A stretch of 64,000 bases of DNA from positions 23,363 to 87,362 of the forward strand of contig NZ_CAJXIV010000004.1 in the NCBI RefSeq assembly GCF_913054185.1. The letters run 5' to 3'. A model generated the notes under the pieces. It was not told the DNA's origin, ran no database searches, and was given only the letters and a program-made list of their open reading frames with translations. Position 1 is the stretch's first letter. Every line of letters begins with the position of its first letter. Positions 23,985-32,911 of the stretch are shown in pieces. The translations under genes and the position numbers were made by a program. The DNA comes from an uncultured Shimia sp. (lineage in GTDB: Bacteria; Pseudomonadota; Alphaproteobacteria; Rhodobacterales; Rhodobacteraceae).

Positions 23985-24881
23985 ATGAGCAATTACAAAA
24001 ATCTGCCGGCACCCACACCAGAAGGTGGTCTCAACCGGTATCTTCAGGAAATTCGCAAATTCCCGCTATTGGAACCCGAAGAAGAGTACATGCTGGCCAA
24101 GCGCTGGGTGGAAGAGCAAGATGCTGATTCTGCGCACAAAATGGTCACCTCGCACCTGCGTCTCGCGGCCAAAATTGCCATGGGCTATCGCGGCTACGGC
24201 CTGCCACAGGCTGAGGTGATCTCCGAGGCCAACGTTGGTCTGATGCAAGCTGTGAAGAAGTTTGACCCAGAAAAAGGTTTCCGTCTGGCGACTTATGCGA
24301 TGTGGTGGATCCGCGCGAGCATTCAGGAATATGTGCTGCGCAGTTGGTCCATGGTGAAACTTGGCACCACGTCGGCGCAGAAAAAGCTGTTCTTCAACCT
24401 GCGGAAAGCCAAAGCGCGGATTGGCGCGTTGGAAGATGGCGATATGCGCCCGGAAAACGTGCAGCGGATTGCAACTGACCTTGGTGTGACTGAGAAAGAA
24501 GTGATCTCGATGAACCGGCGCATGTCCGGTGGGGATGCTTCGCTGAACGCGCAGGTTGGCACCGAGGGTGAAGGCACCATGGAGTGGCTGGATTGGCTGG
24601 AGGATGAAACCGCCAACCAAGCGCGAGACTATGAGGCCAAAGATGAGCTGGATGCCCGTCGTGAGCTTCTGACGGAGGCCATGGACGTGCTGAACGATCG
24701 GGAGAAAGACATCCTGACCCAACGCCGTTTGACAGAGAAGGCGGTCACATTGGAAGACCTGAGTGGTCAATATGATGTGAGCCGTGAGCGGATCCGTCAG
24801 ATTGAAGTGCGGGCCTTTGAGAAGCTGCAGAAACGCATGCGCGAGTTGGCTGCCACACGCGGGATGCTGGCGGCGCACTAA
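23985..24881 (+). CDS. rpoH: RNA polymerase sigma factor RpoH
   Basis: A 298-residue heat-shock-type sigma factor. Region 1.2-2 reads LNRYLQEIRKFPLLEPEEEYM and AVKKFDPEKGFRLATYAMWWIRASIQEY, the RpoH-type core-binding stretch. Region 4 shows LSGQYDVSRERIRQIEVRAFEKLQ. The alphaproteobacterial group often carries two copies with divided work (heat and oxidative stress); which one this is cannot be told. GGGAGG stands 8 bases before the ATG. A strong terminator follows, so it is probably transcribed alone. Confidence 0.95.
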   Translation: MSNYKNLPAPTPEGGLNRYLQEIRKFPLLEPEEEYMLAKRWVEEQDADSAHKMVTSHLRLAAKIAMGYRGYGLPQAEVISEANVGLMQAVKKFDPEKGFRLATYAMWWIRASIQEYVLRSWSMVKLGTTSAQKKLFFNLRKAKARIGALEDGDMRPENVQRIATDLGVTEKEVISMNRRMSGGDASLNAQVGTEGEGTMEWLDWLEDETANQARDYEAKDELDARRELLTEAMDVLNDREKDILTQRRLTEKAVTLEDLSGQYDVSRERIRQIEVRAFEKLQKRMRELAATRGMLAAH

Positions 24882-24904
24882 CGCGTCTAAGTGAAAGCTA
24901 TGAG

Positions 24905-24935
24905 AACCGGCCCAATTTCGGGCCGGTTTTTTTGT
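24905..24935 (+). terminator. Intrinsic terminator of rpoH
   Basis: A perfect 9-bp stem AACCGGCCC/GGGCCGGTT with an AATTTC loop, followed by five further T (seven in all). Confidence 0.9.
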
Positions 24936-24994
24936 GTGTTGGGACCTGCGCGCTGCAACTAGACGTGGTGTGCTCAGGGTGCCATGAAGAGACC

Positions 24995-25933
24995 ATGACG
25001 CGCTTTGTTTTGCATTTACCAGCCCACCAGCTGCCCGGTGTCCGCAACGGCCCGGCGGAGTTTTATCGCATTTTGGAAGCTGCGCTGACAAAGGCAGGTG
25101 GTGAGGTGGAGCTGCGCGAGCGGTTGTACTTGCGGGCACATGCCGGGTTTGAGCCAGAGGCGTTCCATTTTGTGCATCAAGGCCTGGTTGAGATGCCCAA
25201 TGTGCTCAACACAGGCCCAAGTTATTTGCAAGATTTCTGGTATGCCGATCCCAAAGGCGTATTTGGGTTGAGCTCGATTTATGATCTGAAGTTTGACCCT
25301 GAAACTGTGCGGCCCGAACGCGTGGCCAAGTTTAATGGGTGGTTGCGTGAGCGGTTACTGGAGACGCGCCTGTCCAAACATGGGCAGCCTGCAGAGGCAA
25401 CCAAGCATCCGGCGAATGCAATCGCAGTGTTTTTGCAAGGCGAGTCGCTGCCGGTAAAGCGGGCTGCGTATACCGATGAAGTCAGCATGGCGGCGGCGTT
25501 GATTGCCGCGCGGGGTGGGCGTGAGGTGTTGATCAAGCGCCATCCCCGCAACAAGGCTGAGGAAAGTTGGCCACAAATTGAGGCGCTGGTGGCGCAGTCA
25601 GATGGCGTGCAAATTGTGGATGGTAATCTGCATGATATCTTGCAAGACGCAGCGCTCTGCGCGTCGATCAGTTCCAGCGTGGCGGTGGAAGCGATGTTGC
25701 ACAAAGTCCCGTCGCTCACTTTTGGACGGGTGGATTTCCATCACTGTACGCAAACCGTGCAGAACTTGACGGATGTGCCCGCCGCAATTGACACTGCTCT
25801 CGATACAGACTGGCCGTTTGAACCTTTCCTGTTTTGGTTCTTCCGCCATCATTGTCTGGATATGAAGGCCAAGACTTGGCTCGACAAGCTGAACAAACGC
25901 ATGGGTGCGTTTTCCCTTAAAGAGCTGCGCTAA
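24995..25933 (+). CDS. Kdo-transferase-like (KpsC/KpsS superfamily) protein
   Basis: A 312-residue cytoplasmic-type protein. The C-terminal half shares the nucleotide-sugar signatures of the capsule transferases: EVLIKRHPRNKAEE (about residues 184-197) and CASISSSVAVEAMLHKVPSLTFG (about 227-249). The N-terminal part (GPSYLQDFWYADPKGVFG) is its own. It probably transfers a sugar onto a surface glycan. It lies 22 kb from the capsule genes, between rpoH and a Gfo/Idh gene, alone on its strand. ATG at 24995 follows GAAGAGA. Exact reaction unknown. Confidence 0.65.
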   Translation: MTRFVLHLPAHQLPGVRNGPAEFYRILEAALTKAGGEVELRERLYLRAHAGFEPEAFHFVHQGLVEMPNVLNTGPSYLQDFWYADPKGVFGLSSIYDLKFDPETVRPERVAKFNGWLRERLLETRLSKHGQPAEATKHPANAIAVFLQGESLPVKRAAYTDEVSMAAALIAARGGREVLIKRHPRNKAEESWPQIEALVAQSDGVQIVDGNLHDILQDAALCASISSSVAVEAMLHKVPSLTFGRVDFHHCTQTVQNLTDVPAAIDTALDTDWPFEPFLFWFFRHHCLDMKAKTWLDKLNKRMGAFSLKELR

Positions 25934-26008
25934 ACCACCTGGTTATTTGTGCGCTTGCACGCCAAGAGCCTGCGGCATAGCCTCCCAACATCAAATGGGA
26001 GCGCTATC

Positions 26009-26977
26009 ATGACCACCTCACCTGTCCGTTGGGGCATCCTCGGGGCCGCCAATTTTGCCAAAACCACCATGGGGCCAGCGATCCACGCGGCGCATGGCGC
26101 AGTGCTTGCGGCAGTGGCATCGTCTAGTGCTGCGAAAGTCGCGGGATTTGCCGCCTTTGCACCTGGAGTGCGGCACCATGAGAGCTATGAGGATCTGCTG
26201 AACGATCCAGACATTGACGCGGTTTACATTCCACTGCCCAACCATCTGCATGTGGAGTGGGGCATCAAGGCGCTTGAGGCGGGCAAGCCTGTGTTGATCG
26301 AGAAACCGGTTGGCATGGATGTGGCCGAGATAGATCGCCTGATTGCGGCGCGGGACACGGCGGGGCTCTTGGCAGCGGAAGCTTACATGATTGTGCATCA
26401 CCCACAGTGGCAGCGGGCCAAGGCGTTGTTGGCGGACGGAACCATTGGCAAGCTGGTGCATGTGAACGGGGCGTTTTCGTTTTTCAACGACGACACCGAC
26501 AATATCCGCAATCAGGCGGCGTCCGGTGGTGGTGGGCTGCGTGACATTGGCGTTTATGTGCTGGGCGGCGTGCGGTTTGCCACGGGGCAGGAGCCGGTGC
26601 AGCTCGATTATGCTCGGGTGCAGTGGGAGCATGGGGTGGATACATTTGCGGATATGGGGTTTGGCTTTGAGGGGTTCACCTATCAGGCTTACACCTCGAT
26701 CCGGTCAGCACCGCGGCAAGAGATGCATTTTCACGGTGAGAAAGGCCTGATGACACTGACCTGTCCGTTTAACGCGGGCAAGTTTGATCAGGCGGAATTG
26801 CATCTGTCGATGCCAGATCAAACTGTGCACATTGAGCGGTTTCCGGTGGTGAACCAATATGTGCAGCAGGTGGAAGCTTTTGGCCGGGCGATCCGCGCGG
26901 GCGAGACTTACGCCTGGCCGCTGGAGCAGGCGCGTGGCACCCAAGCAATGATGGATCAGGTTCTGGCGCACGGATAA
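26009..26977 (+). CDS. Gfo/Idh/MocA-family oxidoreductase
   Basis: A 322-residue NAD(P)-dependent oxidoreductase. The Rossmann start is VRWGILGAANFAKTTMG. The family EKP motif is in GKPVLIEKPVGMDVAE (about residues 91-106), followed by LAAEAYMIVHHPQW. The C-terminal alpha/beta domain shows GGGGLRDIGVYVLGGVRF. Substrates are usually sugars, inositols or sugar nucleotides. GGGAG stands 8 bases before the ATG at 26009. The partner pathway is not visible in the neighbourhood. Confidence 0.85.
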   Translation: MTTSPVRWGILGAANFAKTTMGPAIHAAHGAVLAAVASSSAAKVAGFAAFAPGVRHHESYEDLLNDPDIDAVYIPLPNHLHVEWGIKALEAGKPVLIEKPVGMDVAEIDRLIAARDTAGLLAAEAYMIVHHPQWQRAKALLADGTIGKLVHVNGAFSFFNDDTDNIRNQAASGGGGLRDIGVYVLGGVRFATGQEPVQLDYARVQWEHGVDTFADMGFGFEGFTYQAYTSIRSAPRQEMHFHGEKGLMTLTCPFNAGKFDQAELHLSMPDQTVHIERFPVVNQYVQQVEAFGRAIRAGETYAWPLEQARGTQAMMDQVLAHG

Positions 26978-26994
26978 GCGCCTGACCAAAAGAA

Positions 26995-27031
26995 AACCCC
27001 TCGCAGGTGAGAACCGGCGAGGGGTTTTTTT
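26995..27031. terminator. Bidirectional intrinsic terminator
   Basis: AACCCCTCGC and GCGAGGGGTT form a perfect 10-bp stem followed by five more T on the plus strand. On the minus strand the stem is followed by TTTCTTTT, so it can also end the convergent DUF4167 gene. Confidence 0.88.
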
Positions 27032-27049
27032 GTGTCTAGCAGTGGAGGA

Positions 27050-27718
27050 TCACTCGGCCGCTTTGCTGTCTTCAGCCGGAGCGGCGGCAGGCTCTGCTGC
27101 GGCTTCGGTTTTCTTTGGCGCACGGCGTGGCTTCTTTTCGGTCTTTTCACCGGACGCCTCAGCCTTGTCTTCGGGCTTTTTGCGCGGCGTGCGTTTGCGC
27201 GGCGGTTTTTTGGGTGCTGGTGCTTCCGCCTCTGGGGTGTCCACCACCAGATTGCTTTCAGCCACGTCCACGATCAGATCAGGCTGATCGGCCTCAGAGA
27301 GGTCCACCGGTGCGGCCGCTGTGTCTTGGGGGGCAGGGGCCTTGTCGCGGTTGCCACCGCCACTGTTGCCTTCGCGCTCCTGACGTTCCATGCGTTCGCG
27401 CCGTTCGCGGTCCCGCTCGGCCTGACGTTCGCGGTTCTGACGGTCTTGTTCCTCGCGGCGCGCGTCTTGTTCGCGTTGTGCCTCGTTCAACATGCGCTGG
27501 TAATGTTCGGCGTGCTGCTGGAAGTTTTCCGTGGCAACGCGGTCATTGCCCAGCTGGCTGTCGCGCGCAAGCTGATTGTATTTGTCGATCACCTGTTGAG
27601 GGGTGCCGCGCACTTTGCCTTCCGGACCGGAGCTGTCAAACACACGGTTGACGATATTGCCCGACGTGGGGCGATTGCGGTTTGACTTATTCCGCGAGCG
27701 TGACTTCGAAGATCTCAT
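27050..27718 (-). CDS. DUF4167 domain protein
   Basis: A 222-residue protein. Its N terminus is very basic (SSKSRSRNKSNRNRP). The DUF4167 core is NRVFDSSGPEGKVRGTPQQV followed by DSQLGNDRVATENFQQHAEHY. A long charged coiled-coil-like segment of Arg/Glu/Gln repeats comes next, then an Ala/Pro/Lys tail. The family is widespread in alphaproteobacteria and suspected to bind nucleic acid (inference from composition). It lies downstream of prfA-prmC with a 222-base gap. Confidence 0.85.
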   Translation of the reverse strand: MRSSKSRSRNKSNRNRPTSGNIVNRVFDSSGPEGKVRGTPQQVIDKYNQLARDSQLGNDRVATENFQQHAEHYQRMLNEAQREQDARREEQDRQNRERQAERDRERRERMERQEREGNSGGGNRDKAPAPQDTAAAPVDLSEADQPDLIVDVAESNLVVDTPEAEAPAPKKPPRKRTPRKKPEDKAEASGEKTEKKPRRAPKKTEAAAEPAAAPAEDSKAAE

Positions 27719-27940
27719 TTTATCTGCAATCCAGCCTTAAATAATTGCGGTCGCTCGTCCCGTTTCACGCCTCTTGCGATCAGTATTCCGGGGGCGACAA
27801 TTTGTGGCTTGATGTCCAATCGGGACCGCCCGCAGAACGGGCATCCACCAGAAGGACAAGAACTTGATATTGTGCCTTTGGCGTTCGCACAAGTGCTTTT
27901 ATCACGTCAAAGCTTGCAAAAAGGAAAATTTGCGTGGGAT

Positions 27941-28774
27941 TTAGCCCTTTTGGCCCACAACAACGCGGTCGCGGTGGTCCAGGTCAGCATGAATGTCGAC
28001 ATTCTGGAAACCGGCCTCGTGAAAAAGCGCTTCTACAGCAGGTCCTTGTTTCCAGCCGATTTCCACCATGAGCCAGCCGTCTGAGGTGAGGCGCGCAGCG
28101 GCACCGTCGATGATTGTGCGGTAAGCGGACAGGCCGTCACCTTCATCGGTGAGCGCCATGCGTGGCTCATAGGAAAGTTCACGGCCGAGATAAGGCATCT
28201 CGTCGAGCGCGATGTAAGGCGGGTTGGACACGATTAGGTCAAAAGTGCCTGTCACAGCGGCGTACCAGTCGCTTTCCAGTAGGGTCAGCCGATCGGTGAG
28301 GCCAATTTGGTCTGCGTTCCGGCGGGCGACTTTCAGGGCTGCGGGGGAAAGGTCGGTCGCCACACCTGTTGTGTCGGGCCGTTCAGCAAGCAGCGAAAGG
28401 ATGATTGCGCCGGTACCTGTACCCATATCAAGCACGGTTGAAAACCGTGCCCCAAGCGCCTGCAGGACAAGCGCTTCCGTGTCGGGACGGGGGTCTAATG
28501 CGTCCGGTGTGACGATAAATTCGTGATTAAAGAAGGCGCGCTTTCCAAGTATATGGGAGATGGGTTCGCGGGCTGTGCGCCGCGTGAGAAGGGCTTCTAG
28601 GGCAGCTTCCTGAGCTTCACTAGCGGGTTCGCGAAGTTCCAGCGTCAAACGGTCCACAGGAACGCCGGTTGCATGGCTGACCAAAAGGCGGGCCTCGCCA
28701 ACGGGGTTGTCGACGGGGATGTCCTGCAACACCGACACGGCCCGCTTTACCAAGGCTGCGATGGTGCCTTTCAC
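27941..28774 (-). CDS. prmC: Peptide chain release factor N5-glutamine methyltransferase PrmC
   Basis: A 277-residue SAM-dependent enzyme that methylates the glutamine of the GGQ motif in release factors. The SAM motif is [11 protein letters not shown] (about 114-124), and the catalytic NPPY is at 184-187. The N-terminal helical domain (residues 1-75) recognises the release factor. It overlaps the end of prfA by four bases (ATGA), so enzyme and substrate are translationally coupled, the usual arrangement. Confidence 0.95.
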   Translation of the reverse strand: MKGTIAALVKRAVSVLQDIPVDNPVGEARLLVSHATGVPVDRLTLELREPASEAQEAALEALLTRRTAREPISHILGKRAFFNHEFIVTPDALDPRPDTEALVLQALGARFSTVLDMGTGTGAIILSLLAERPDTTGVATDLSPAALKVARRNADQIGLTDRLTLLESDWYAAVTGTFDLIVSNPPYIALDEMPYLGRELSYEPRMALTDEGDGLSAYRTIIDGAAARLTSDGWLMVEIGWKQGPAVEALFHEAGFQNVDIHADLDHRDRVVVGQKG

Positions 28775-29820
28775 CCGTTCATCTCCGCCAGTGCTGTGGC
28801 CTGTGCATCTGCTGTGAGCGCGTCGATGATTTCATCGAGGTCGCCCTGCATGATCTGATCGAGCTTATAGAGCGTCAGGTTGATGCGGTGGTCACTCATA
28901 CGGCCTTGCGGGAAATTGTAGGTGCGGATGCGTTCAGAGCGGTCGCCGGAGCCAACCTGACCTGCGCGGTCAGCGGCGCGCTCATCGTCGATACGCTGGC
29001 GTTCCAGATCAAACAGGCGGGTTTTTAACACCTGCATCGCAATCTCGCGGTTGCGGTGTTGGGACTTTTCCGAGCTGACCACAATGATGCCGGTGGGCAG
29101 GTGGGTGATGCGCACGGCGGAGTCGGTGGTGTTGACGTGCTGACCGCCAGATCCAGAGGCGCGCATGGTATCGATGCGAATGTCACCCGCGTCGATTTTC
29201 ACATCCACATCTTCGGCTTCGGGTAACACAGCCACGGTGGCTGCCGAGGTGTGAATGCGCCCGCCGCTTTCGGTGGTGGGCACGCGCTGCACCCGGTGCA
29301 CGCCGGATTCGTATTTCATGCGGGCAAAGACGTTTTCGCCTTTGATATGGGCCACCACCTCTTTGATACCGCCCAGTTCAGTGGCGTTCTCTTCGAGGAT
29401 GTCGAGTTTCCAACCTCGGTTTTCGGCGTAGCGCTGATACATGCGCAGTAAATCGCCCGCAAATAGCGCGGCTTCATCGCCGCCAGTGCCGGGACGGATT
29501 TCCAGAATGGCAGGGCGGGCGTCAGCAGAGTCTTTCGGAAGCAAGGACAGCTGCAAGGCGTGTTCGGCCTCCGGCAAGGCGGCACGCAGGTCGGGCAGCT
29601 CTTCCTCGGCGAGGTCTTTCATGTCCGGATCAGACAGCATTTCTTCGGCGTCTTCGATATCGCTCAGAAGCTTTTGGTAGGCAAGAACTTGCTCCACCAC
29701 GGGCTTGAGGTCGGAATACTCTTTGGCCAGCGCAGCAATGTCGCCGCTGCCTTCGGCCATTTGCGCCTCAAGGAACTCAAAACGTTGGGTGATCTGATGC
29801 AGTCGTTCTATTGGTACCAT
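28771..29820 (-). CDS. prfA: Peptide chain release factor 1
   Basis: RF1 (349 residues) reads UAA and UAG stops. The catalytic loop is GSGGQHVN with GGQ at 225-227, and the stop-codon recognition tripeptide is PTT at 181-183 in [15 protein letters not shown]. Length and order of helical, superdomain and C-terminal parts are normal. It starts the prfA-prmC operon and is divergent from a small exported-protein gene 61 bases away. Confidence 0.97.
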   Translation of the reverse strand: MVPIERLHQITQRFEFLEAQMAEGSGDIAALAKEYSDLKPVVEQVLAYQKLLSDIEDAEEMLSDPDMKDLAEEELPDLRAALPEAEHALQLSLLPKDSADARPAILEIRPGTGGDEAALFAGDLLRMYQRYAENRGWKLDILEENATELGGIKEVVAHIKGENVFARMKYESGVHRVQRVPTTESGGRIHTSAATVAVLPEAEDVDVKIDAGDIRIDTMRASGSGGQHVNTTDSAVRITHLPTGIIVVSSEKSQHRNREIAMQVLKTRLFDLERQRIDDERAADRAGQVGSGDRSERIRTYNFPQGRMSDHRINLTLYKLDQIMQGDLDEIIDALTADAQATALAEMNG

Positions 29821-29881
29821 GTCGCTAAGTGAGACAATACGCGGGTTTGGTCAAGGGCGCGGTTTGCGCTATACTGGGCAT

Positions 29882-30193
29882 ATGCGACACCTAACTTTGA
29901 TATTTGCTCTGCTGGCCACCTCAGCGACTGCTGATGGGATGATGAATGGCGTGCCGGTGGATTGTTATTGCACCGACAAACAAGGCCAGCGCATTGAGGT
30001 TGGCGAGACCATTTGTTTGCAGGTGGATGGGCGCATGTTCATGGCGCAATGTCAGATGTCGCTGAACGTACCGATGTGGCGGGAAATTTCGCCGGGCTGT
30101 TTGAGTTCAAGTCTGGACGCGCCGTTACAGAGCGTCGATCCAAGCCTCGACACGGGCGGCGTTCACACCAAAATCCTTGCGTCCAAATCGTGA
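29882..30193 (+). CDS. Small exported cysteine-rich protein, unassigned
   Basis: A 103-residue protein. A signal peptide of about 18 residues (LTLIFALLATSATADG) is followed by a compact domain with four or more cysteines: VDCYCTDKQG, ETICLQVDG, AQCQMSL and SPGCLSS. Even cysteine number and export suggest disulfide bonds in the periplasm. I believe similar proteins occur in related roseobacters, but no function is known. Its last 69 bases overlap the convergent DUF1499 gene. Confidence 0.65.
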   Translation: MRHLTLIFALLATSATADGMMNGVPVDCYCTDKQGQRIEVGETICLQVDGRMFMAQCQMSLNVPMWREISPGCLSSSLDAPLQSVDPSLDTGGVHTKILASKS

Positions 30194-30520
30194 GCGACCG
30201 TAGATTTTGAGCATGTCGCCGTCCTGATAAGCGGTGGTGTAGTCGGGGTAGGCCATGAGGTTGGAGCGGGTCACATAAGTGACCATGCCGTGTTCCACGG
30301 AGCCTTCAAGCACGGTTGTGCGTGGTGTGCCGACAGCCACCTGATGAAAGCGAGCTAGGCCGTCGCGGCCAGACATAACAAGACGGCGTGCTGAGTTCTC
30401 GGTGTCGCTGTCATGAGCGACTTGAGGTTCTTTGTGCCAGCGGGCTGGATCGCTGGGCGCCAAACGCACGTAAAGAGCAAAGCCGATAGCCAGTATTGGA
30501 ATGAGCCAGAGAAAATTCAT
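30125..30520 (-). CDS. DUF1499 family protein
   Basis: A 131-residue membrane-anchored protein. One N-terminal span (NFLWLIPILAIGFALYV) precedes a domain ending YVTRSNLMAYPDYTTAYQDG and LKIYGRSRFGRKDFGVNAARV, the DUF1499 signature. Function unknown. ATG at 30520 was preferred to 30541 because it starts directly before the span. Its 3' end overlaps the oppositely oriented exported-protein gene by 69 bases. Confidence 0.8.
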   Translation of the reverse strand: MNFLWLIPILAIGFALYVRLAPSDPARWHKEPQVAHDSDTENSARRLVMSGRDGLARFHQVAVGTPRTTVLEGSVEHGMVTYVTRSNLMAYPDYTTAYQDGDMLKIYGRSRFGRKDFGVNAARVEAWIDAL

Positions 30521-30556
30521 GTTCCGCACACCTGAAATCATACGCTTGAGAACGCC

Positions 30557-30605
30557 GGAAAATCGCCCGACGCCTGCAACTTATGCGGTGGTTTGGTGAT
30601 TTTCC
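30557..30605. other. Inverted repeat downstream of agmatinase
   Basis: GGAAAATCGCC and GGTGATTTTCC can pair over 11 bases with a 27-base loop. It sits between the agmatinase stop and the DUF1499 start. There is no T run after it, so its role is open. Confidence 0.4.
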
Positions 30606-30618
30606 AGAGGGGTGCGTA

Positions 30619-31578
30619 CTAACGCCGCGTCCATCCCCACAGGCAGATCAGTTCCAGCGCAATATGTGCACCGGCGATAGCCGTTGCACCTGTGGTGTCA
30701 AACGGTGGGGAAACCTCGACCACATCACCGCCAACAAGGTTGATACCGGCAATGTCGCGCAGGATGATGCTGGCCTGGCCACTGGTTAGACCGCCCCAGA
30801 CTGGCGTTCCGGTGCCTGGCGCAAAGGCCGGGTCCAGACCATCAATATCAAACGTTAGGTAGGTTGGGTGGTCGCCAAGGATGTCGCGGATTTTCTGTGC
30901 CACAGCTAAGGGGCCGGTCTCATGCACTTCGCGGGCGTCAATGATGTTGAAACCCAACGTGTCCGGGTTCTCTGTGCGGATGCCCACTTGCACAGAGCGT
31001 TTGGGGTCGATCAGACCGTCCTTCACCGCCTTATAAAACATAGTGCCATGATCAATGCGGTCTGGTTCGTCGTCCGCCCAGGTGTCTGTGTGGGCGTCAA
31101 ATTGCAACAGACTCAGTGGGCCAAATTTTTCAGCGTAGGCTTTGAGGATTGGGTAGGTGATGTAGTGATCGCCACCCAAAGCGATGCTGGCCGCGCCGCC
31201 CGCAAGAATGCCGCGAATGTGGTTGGTCAGCGCCTCGGGGAAGTCGGCCACGCGGGCGTAGTCAAAGGCCACATCGCCGTAGTCAACGATATTCAATTCG
31301 CTCATTGGGTCATAGCCCCAGCCGTAGGGCGGATCAAACGCCTGAATGGCGCTGGCCTCGCGGATGGCACGCGGGCCAAGGCGGGTGCCGGGGCGGTTGG
31401 TCACGGCCTGATCAAACGGGATGCCGGTCACGGCGATGTCCACGCCAGTCAGGTCTTTGGAATAGCGGCGGCGCAGGAACGAGGTGGCCCCGCCAAAGGT
31501 GTTTTCAAAGCTCAAACCGCGCGGGTTATCGCGGGTGAAGGCCATATCAACATGGGTTTTTGCGTCTTCCAGAGCCAC
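30619..31578 (-). CDS. speB: Agmatinase (ureohydrolase family)
   Basis: About 319 residues. The dimanganese motifs of ureohydrolases are complete: LGGDHYITYP, QFDAHTDTWADD and FDIDGLDPAFAPGTGTP. Agmatinase splits agmatine to putrescine and urea. Related guanidino-acid hydrolases (guanidinobutyrase, guanidinopropionase) share these motifs, so the substrate is a family-level guess. The start is taken as GTG at 31578 with AGGAAGGA 8 bases before it. An ATG at 31635 adds 19 atypical residues. It is 108 bases downstream of the M20 hydrolase gene on the same strand. Confidence 0.85.
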   Translation of the reverse strand: MALEDAKTHVDMAFTRDNPRGLSFENTFGGATSFLRRRYSKDLTGVDIAVTGIPFDQAVTNRPGTRLGPRAIREASAIQAFDPPYGWGYDPMSELNIVDYGDVAFDYARVADFPEALTNHIRGILAGGAASIALGGDHYITYPILKAYAEKFGPLSLLQFDAHTDTWADDEPDRIDHGTMFYKAVKDGLIDPKRSVQVGIRTENPDTLGFNIIDAREVHETGPLAVAQKIRDILGDHPTYLTFDIDGLDPAFAPGTGTPVWGGLTSGQASIILRDIAGINLVGGDVVEVSPPFDTTGATAIAGAHIALELICLWGWTRR

Positions 31579-31686
31579 GGGCGAGTCCTTCCTGCAGAAT
31601 TTGATCAAATTTCGCAAATCTAACAGAAAGGTCAAGCCTGAAGACGATGTGCGGGCGATCTTGTGCCAAGACCGCCCGAAAATTGC

Positions 31687-32847
31687 CTACAGCGGCTGCG
31701 CTGTTTCCACCAGACGCGCAAAGAATGAGGCGCCGATCGGAGAGATGTCGTCGTTAAAATCAAACGCCGGATGGTGCAGGCCAGCGCCTTCGCCTGCGCC
31801 CAGGAACAGGTAGGCACCAGGGCGGGATTCCAACATGTAGGAGAAATCCTCTGCGCCCATTTCCATGCCCTGATCCGCATTCACAGCCACATCACCGGCA
31901 ATGTCACGCGCTACATCGGCGGCAAAGGCGGTTTGTGTCTCGTGGTTGACGGTGGCGGGGTAGCCGATGTCGATGTCGAGCACTGCTTCGAGACCGTAAG
32001 CGGCGGCGGTGCCTGTGGTGATTTCTTTCAAACGGTGGTGAATCATCGCCTGCACCTCTTTGTCAAAGGTGCGGATGGTGCCGTTGATGAAGCCGCCATC
32101 AGGGATCACGTTGTCGGCGGAGCCTGCGTGGATTTGGGTGACGGAGACAACACATTCGTTGCGCGTGTCGTGGTTGCGGCTGACGATGGTTTGGATGGCG
32201 TTGACCATGGCAACGGCGGCCACCACCGGATCAACTGTGTCTTGTGGGTATGCACCATGGCCACCTTTGCCTTGAAGGCGAATGGTGAAACTGTCCACCG
32301 CCGCCATGATCGGGCCGGGCGTGGTGTGGAACTCGCCAAGGGGCAGGCCAGGCACGTTGTGGATGGCATAAACGTCCTTCACACCAAAGGTGTCCATGAC
32401 GCCTTCTTCGACCATGACACCTGCACCGCCACCATCTTCTTCAGCTGGCTGGAAGATCAGCGCCACACGGCCAGCGAACTTGCGAGTCTCCGTGAGGTAT
32501 TTCGCGGCGCCCAGCAGCATGGTGGTGTGGCCGTCATGGCCGCAGGCGTGCATTTTGCCCGCAACAGTGCTGGCATAGTCCGCGCCAGTGATTTCATCCA
32601 TCGGCAGCGCGTCCATGTCCGCGCGCAGGCCAATAGTGGGTCCGTCGCCTTGGCCGTTGATGATCGCGACAACGCCAGATGTGGCGATGCCCTCGTGGAT
32701 TTCATCAACACCGAACTCTTTGAGACGCTGCACCACAAAGGCGGCGGTCTCATGGCAATTGAACTCAAGTTCGGGATGGGCGTGCAGGTGACGCCGCCAG
32801 CCCTTCATTTCGTCGGCAAAATCGGCAATACGGTTAACTACAGGCAT
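31687..32847 (-). CDS. M20-family amidohydrolase (aminoacylase/hippurate hydrolase type)
   Basis: A 386-residue metallo-amidohydrolase. It begins with the family pattern WRRHLHAHPELEFNCHET. The metal motif is KMHACGHDGHTTMLLG, and FQPAEEDGGGAGVMVEEGV carries the catalytic glutamate. A dimerisation insert follows. Such enzymes remove acyl groups from N-acylated amino acids or similar amides. Position before agmatinase suggests a shared role in nitrogen-compound use (inference). Substrate unknown. It is divergent from mazG. Confidence 0.88.
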   Translation of the reverse strand: MPVVNRIADFADEMKGWRRHLHAHPELEFNCHETAAFVVQRLKEFGVDEIHEGIATSGVVAIINGQGDGPTIGLRADMDALPMDEITGADYASTVAGKMHACGHDGHTTMLLGAAKYLTETRKFAGRVALIFQPAEEDGGGAGVMVEEGVMDTFGVKDVYAIHNVPGLPLGEFHTTPGPIMAAVDSFTIRLQGKGGHGAYPQDTVDPVVAAVAMVNAIQTIVSRNHDTRNECVVSVTQIHAGSADNVIPDGGFINGTIRTFDKEVQAMIHHRLKEITTGTAAAYGLEAVLDIDIGYPATVNHETQTAFAADVARDIAGDVAVNADQGMEMGAEDFSYMLESRPGAYLFLGAGEGAGLHHPAFDFNDDISPIGASFFARLVETAQPL

Positions 32848-32911
32848 GGGTGGACACCTTCTCTGAATGGTCGTTCATTAACATCAAAAGCAAATTCCGG
32901 AGCATGACGCA

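Noticed and set aside
31771..32907. Long plus-strand frame opposite the M20 hydrolase
   Set aside because: Antisense shadow; the minus-strand protein has full M20 metal motifs and the plus frame none.
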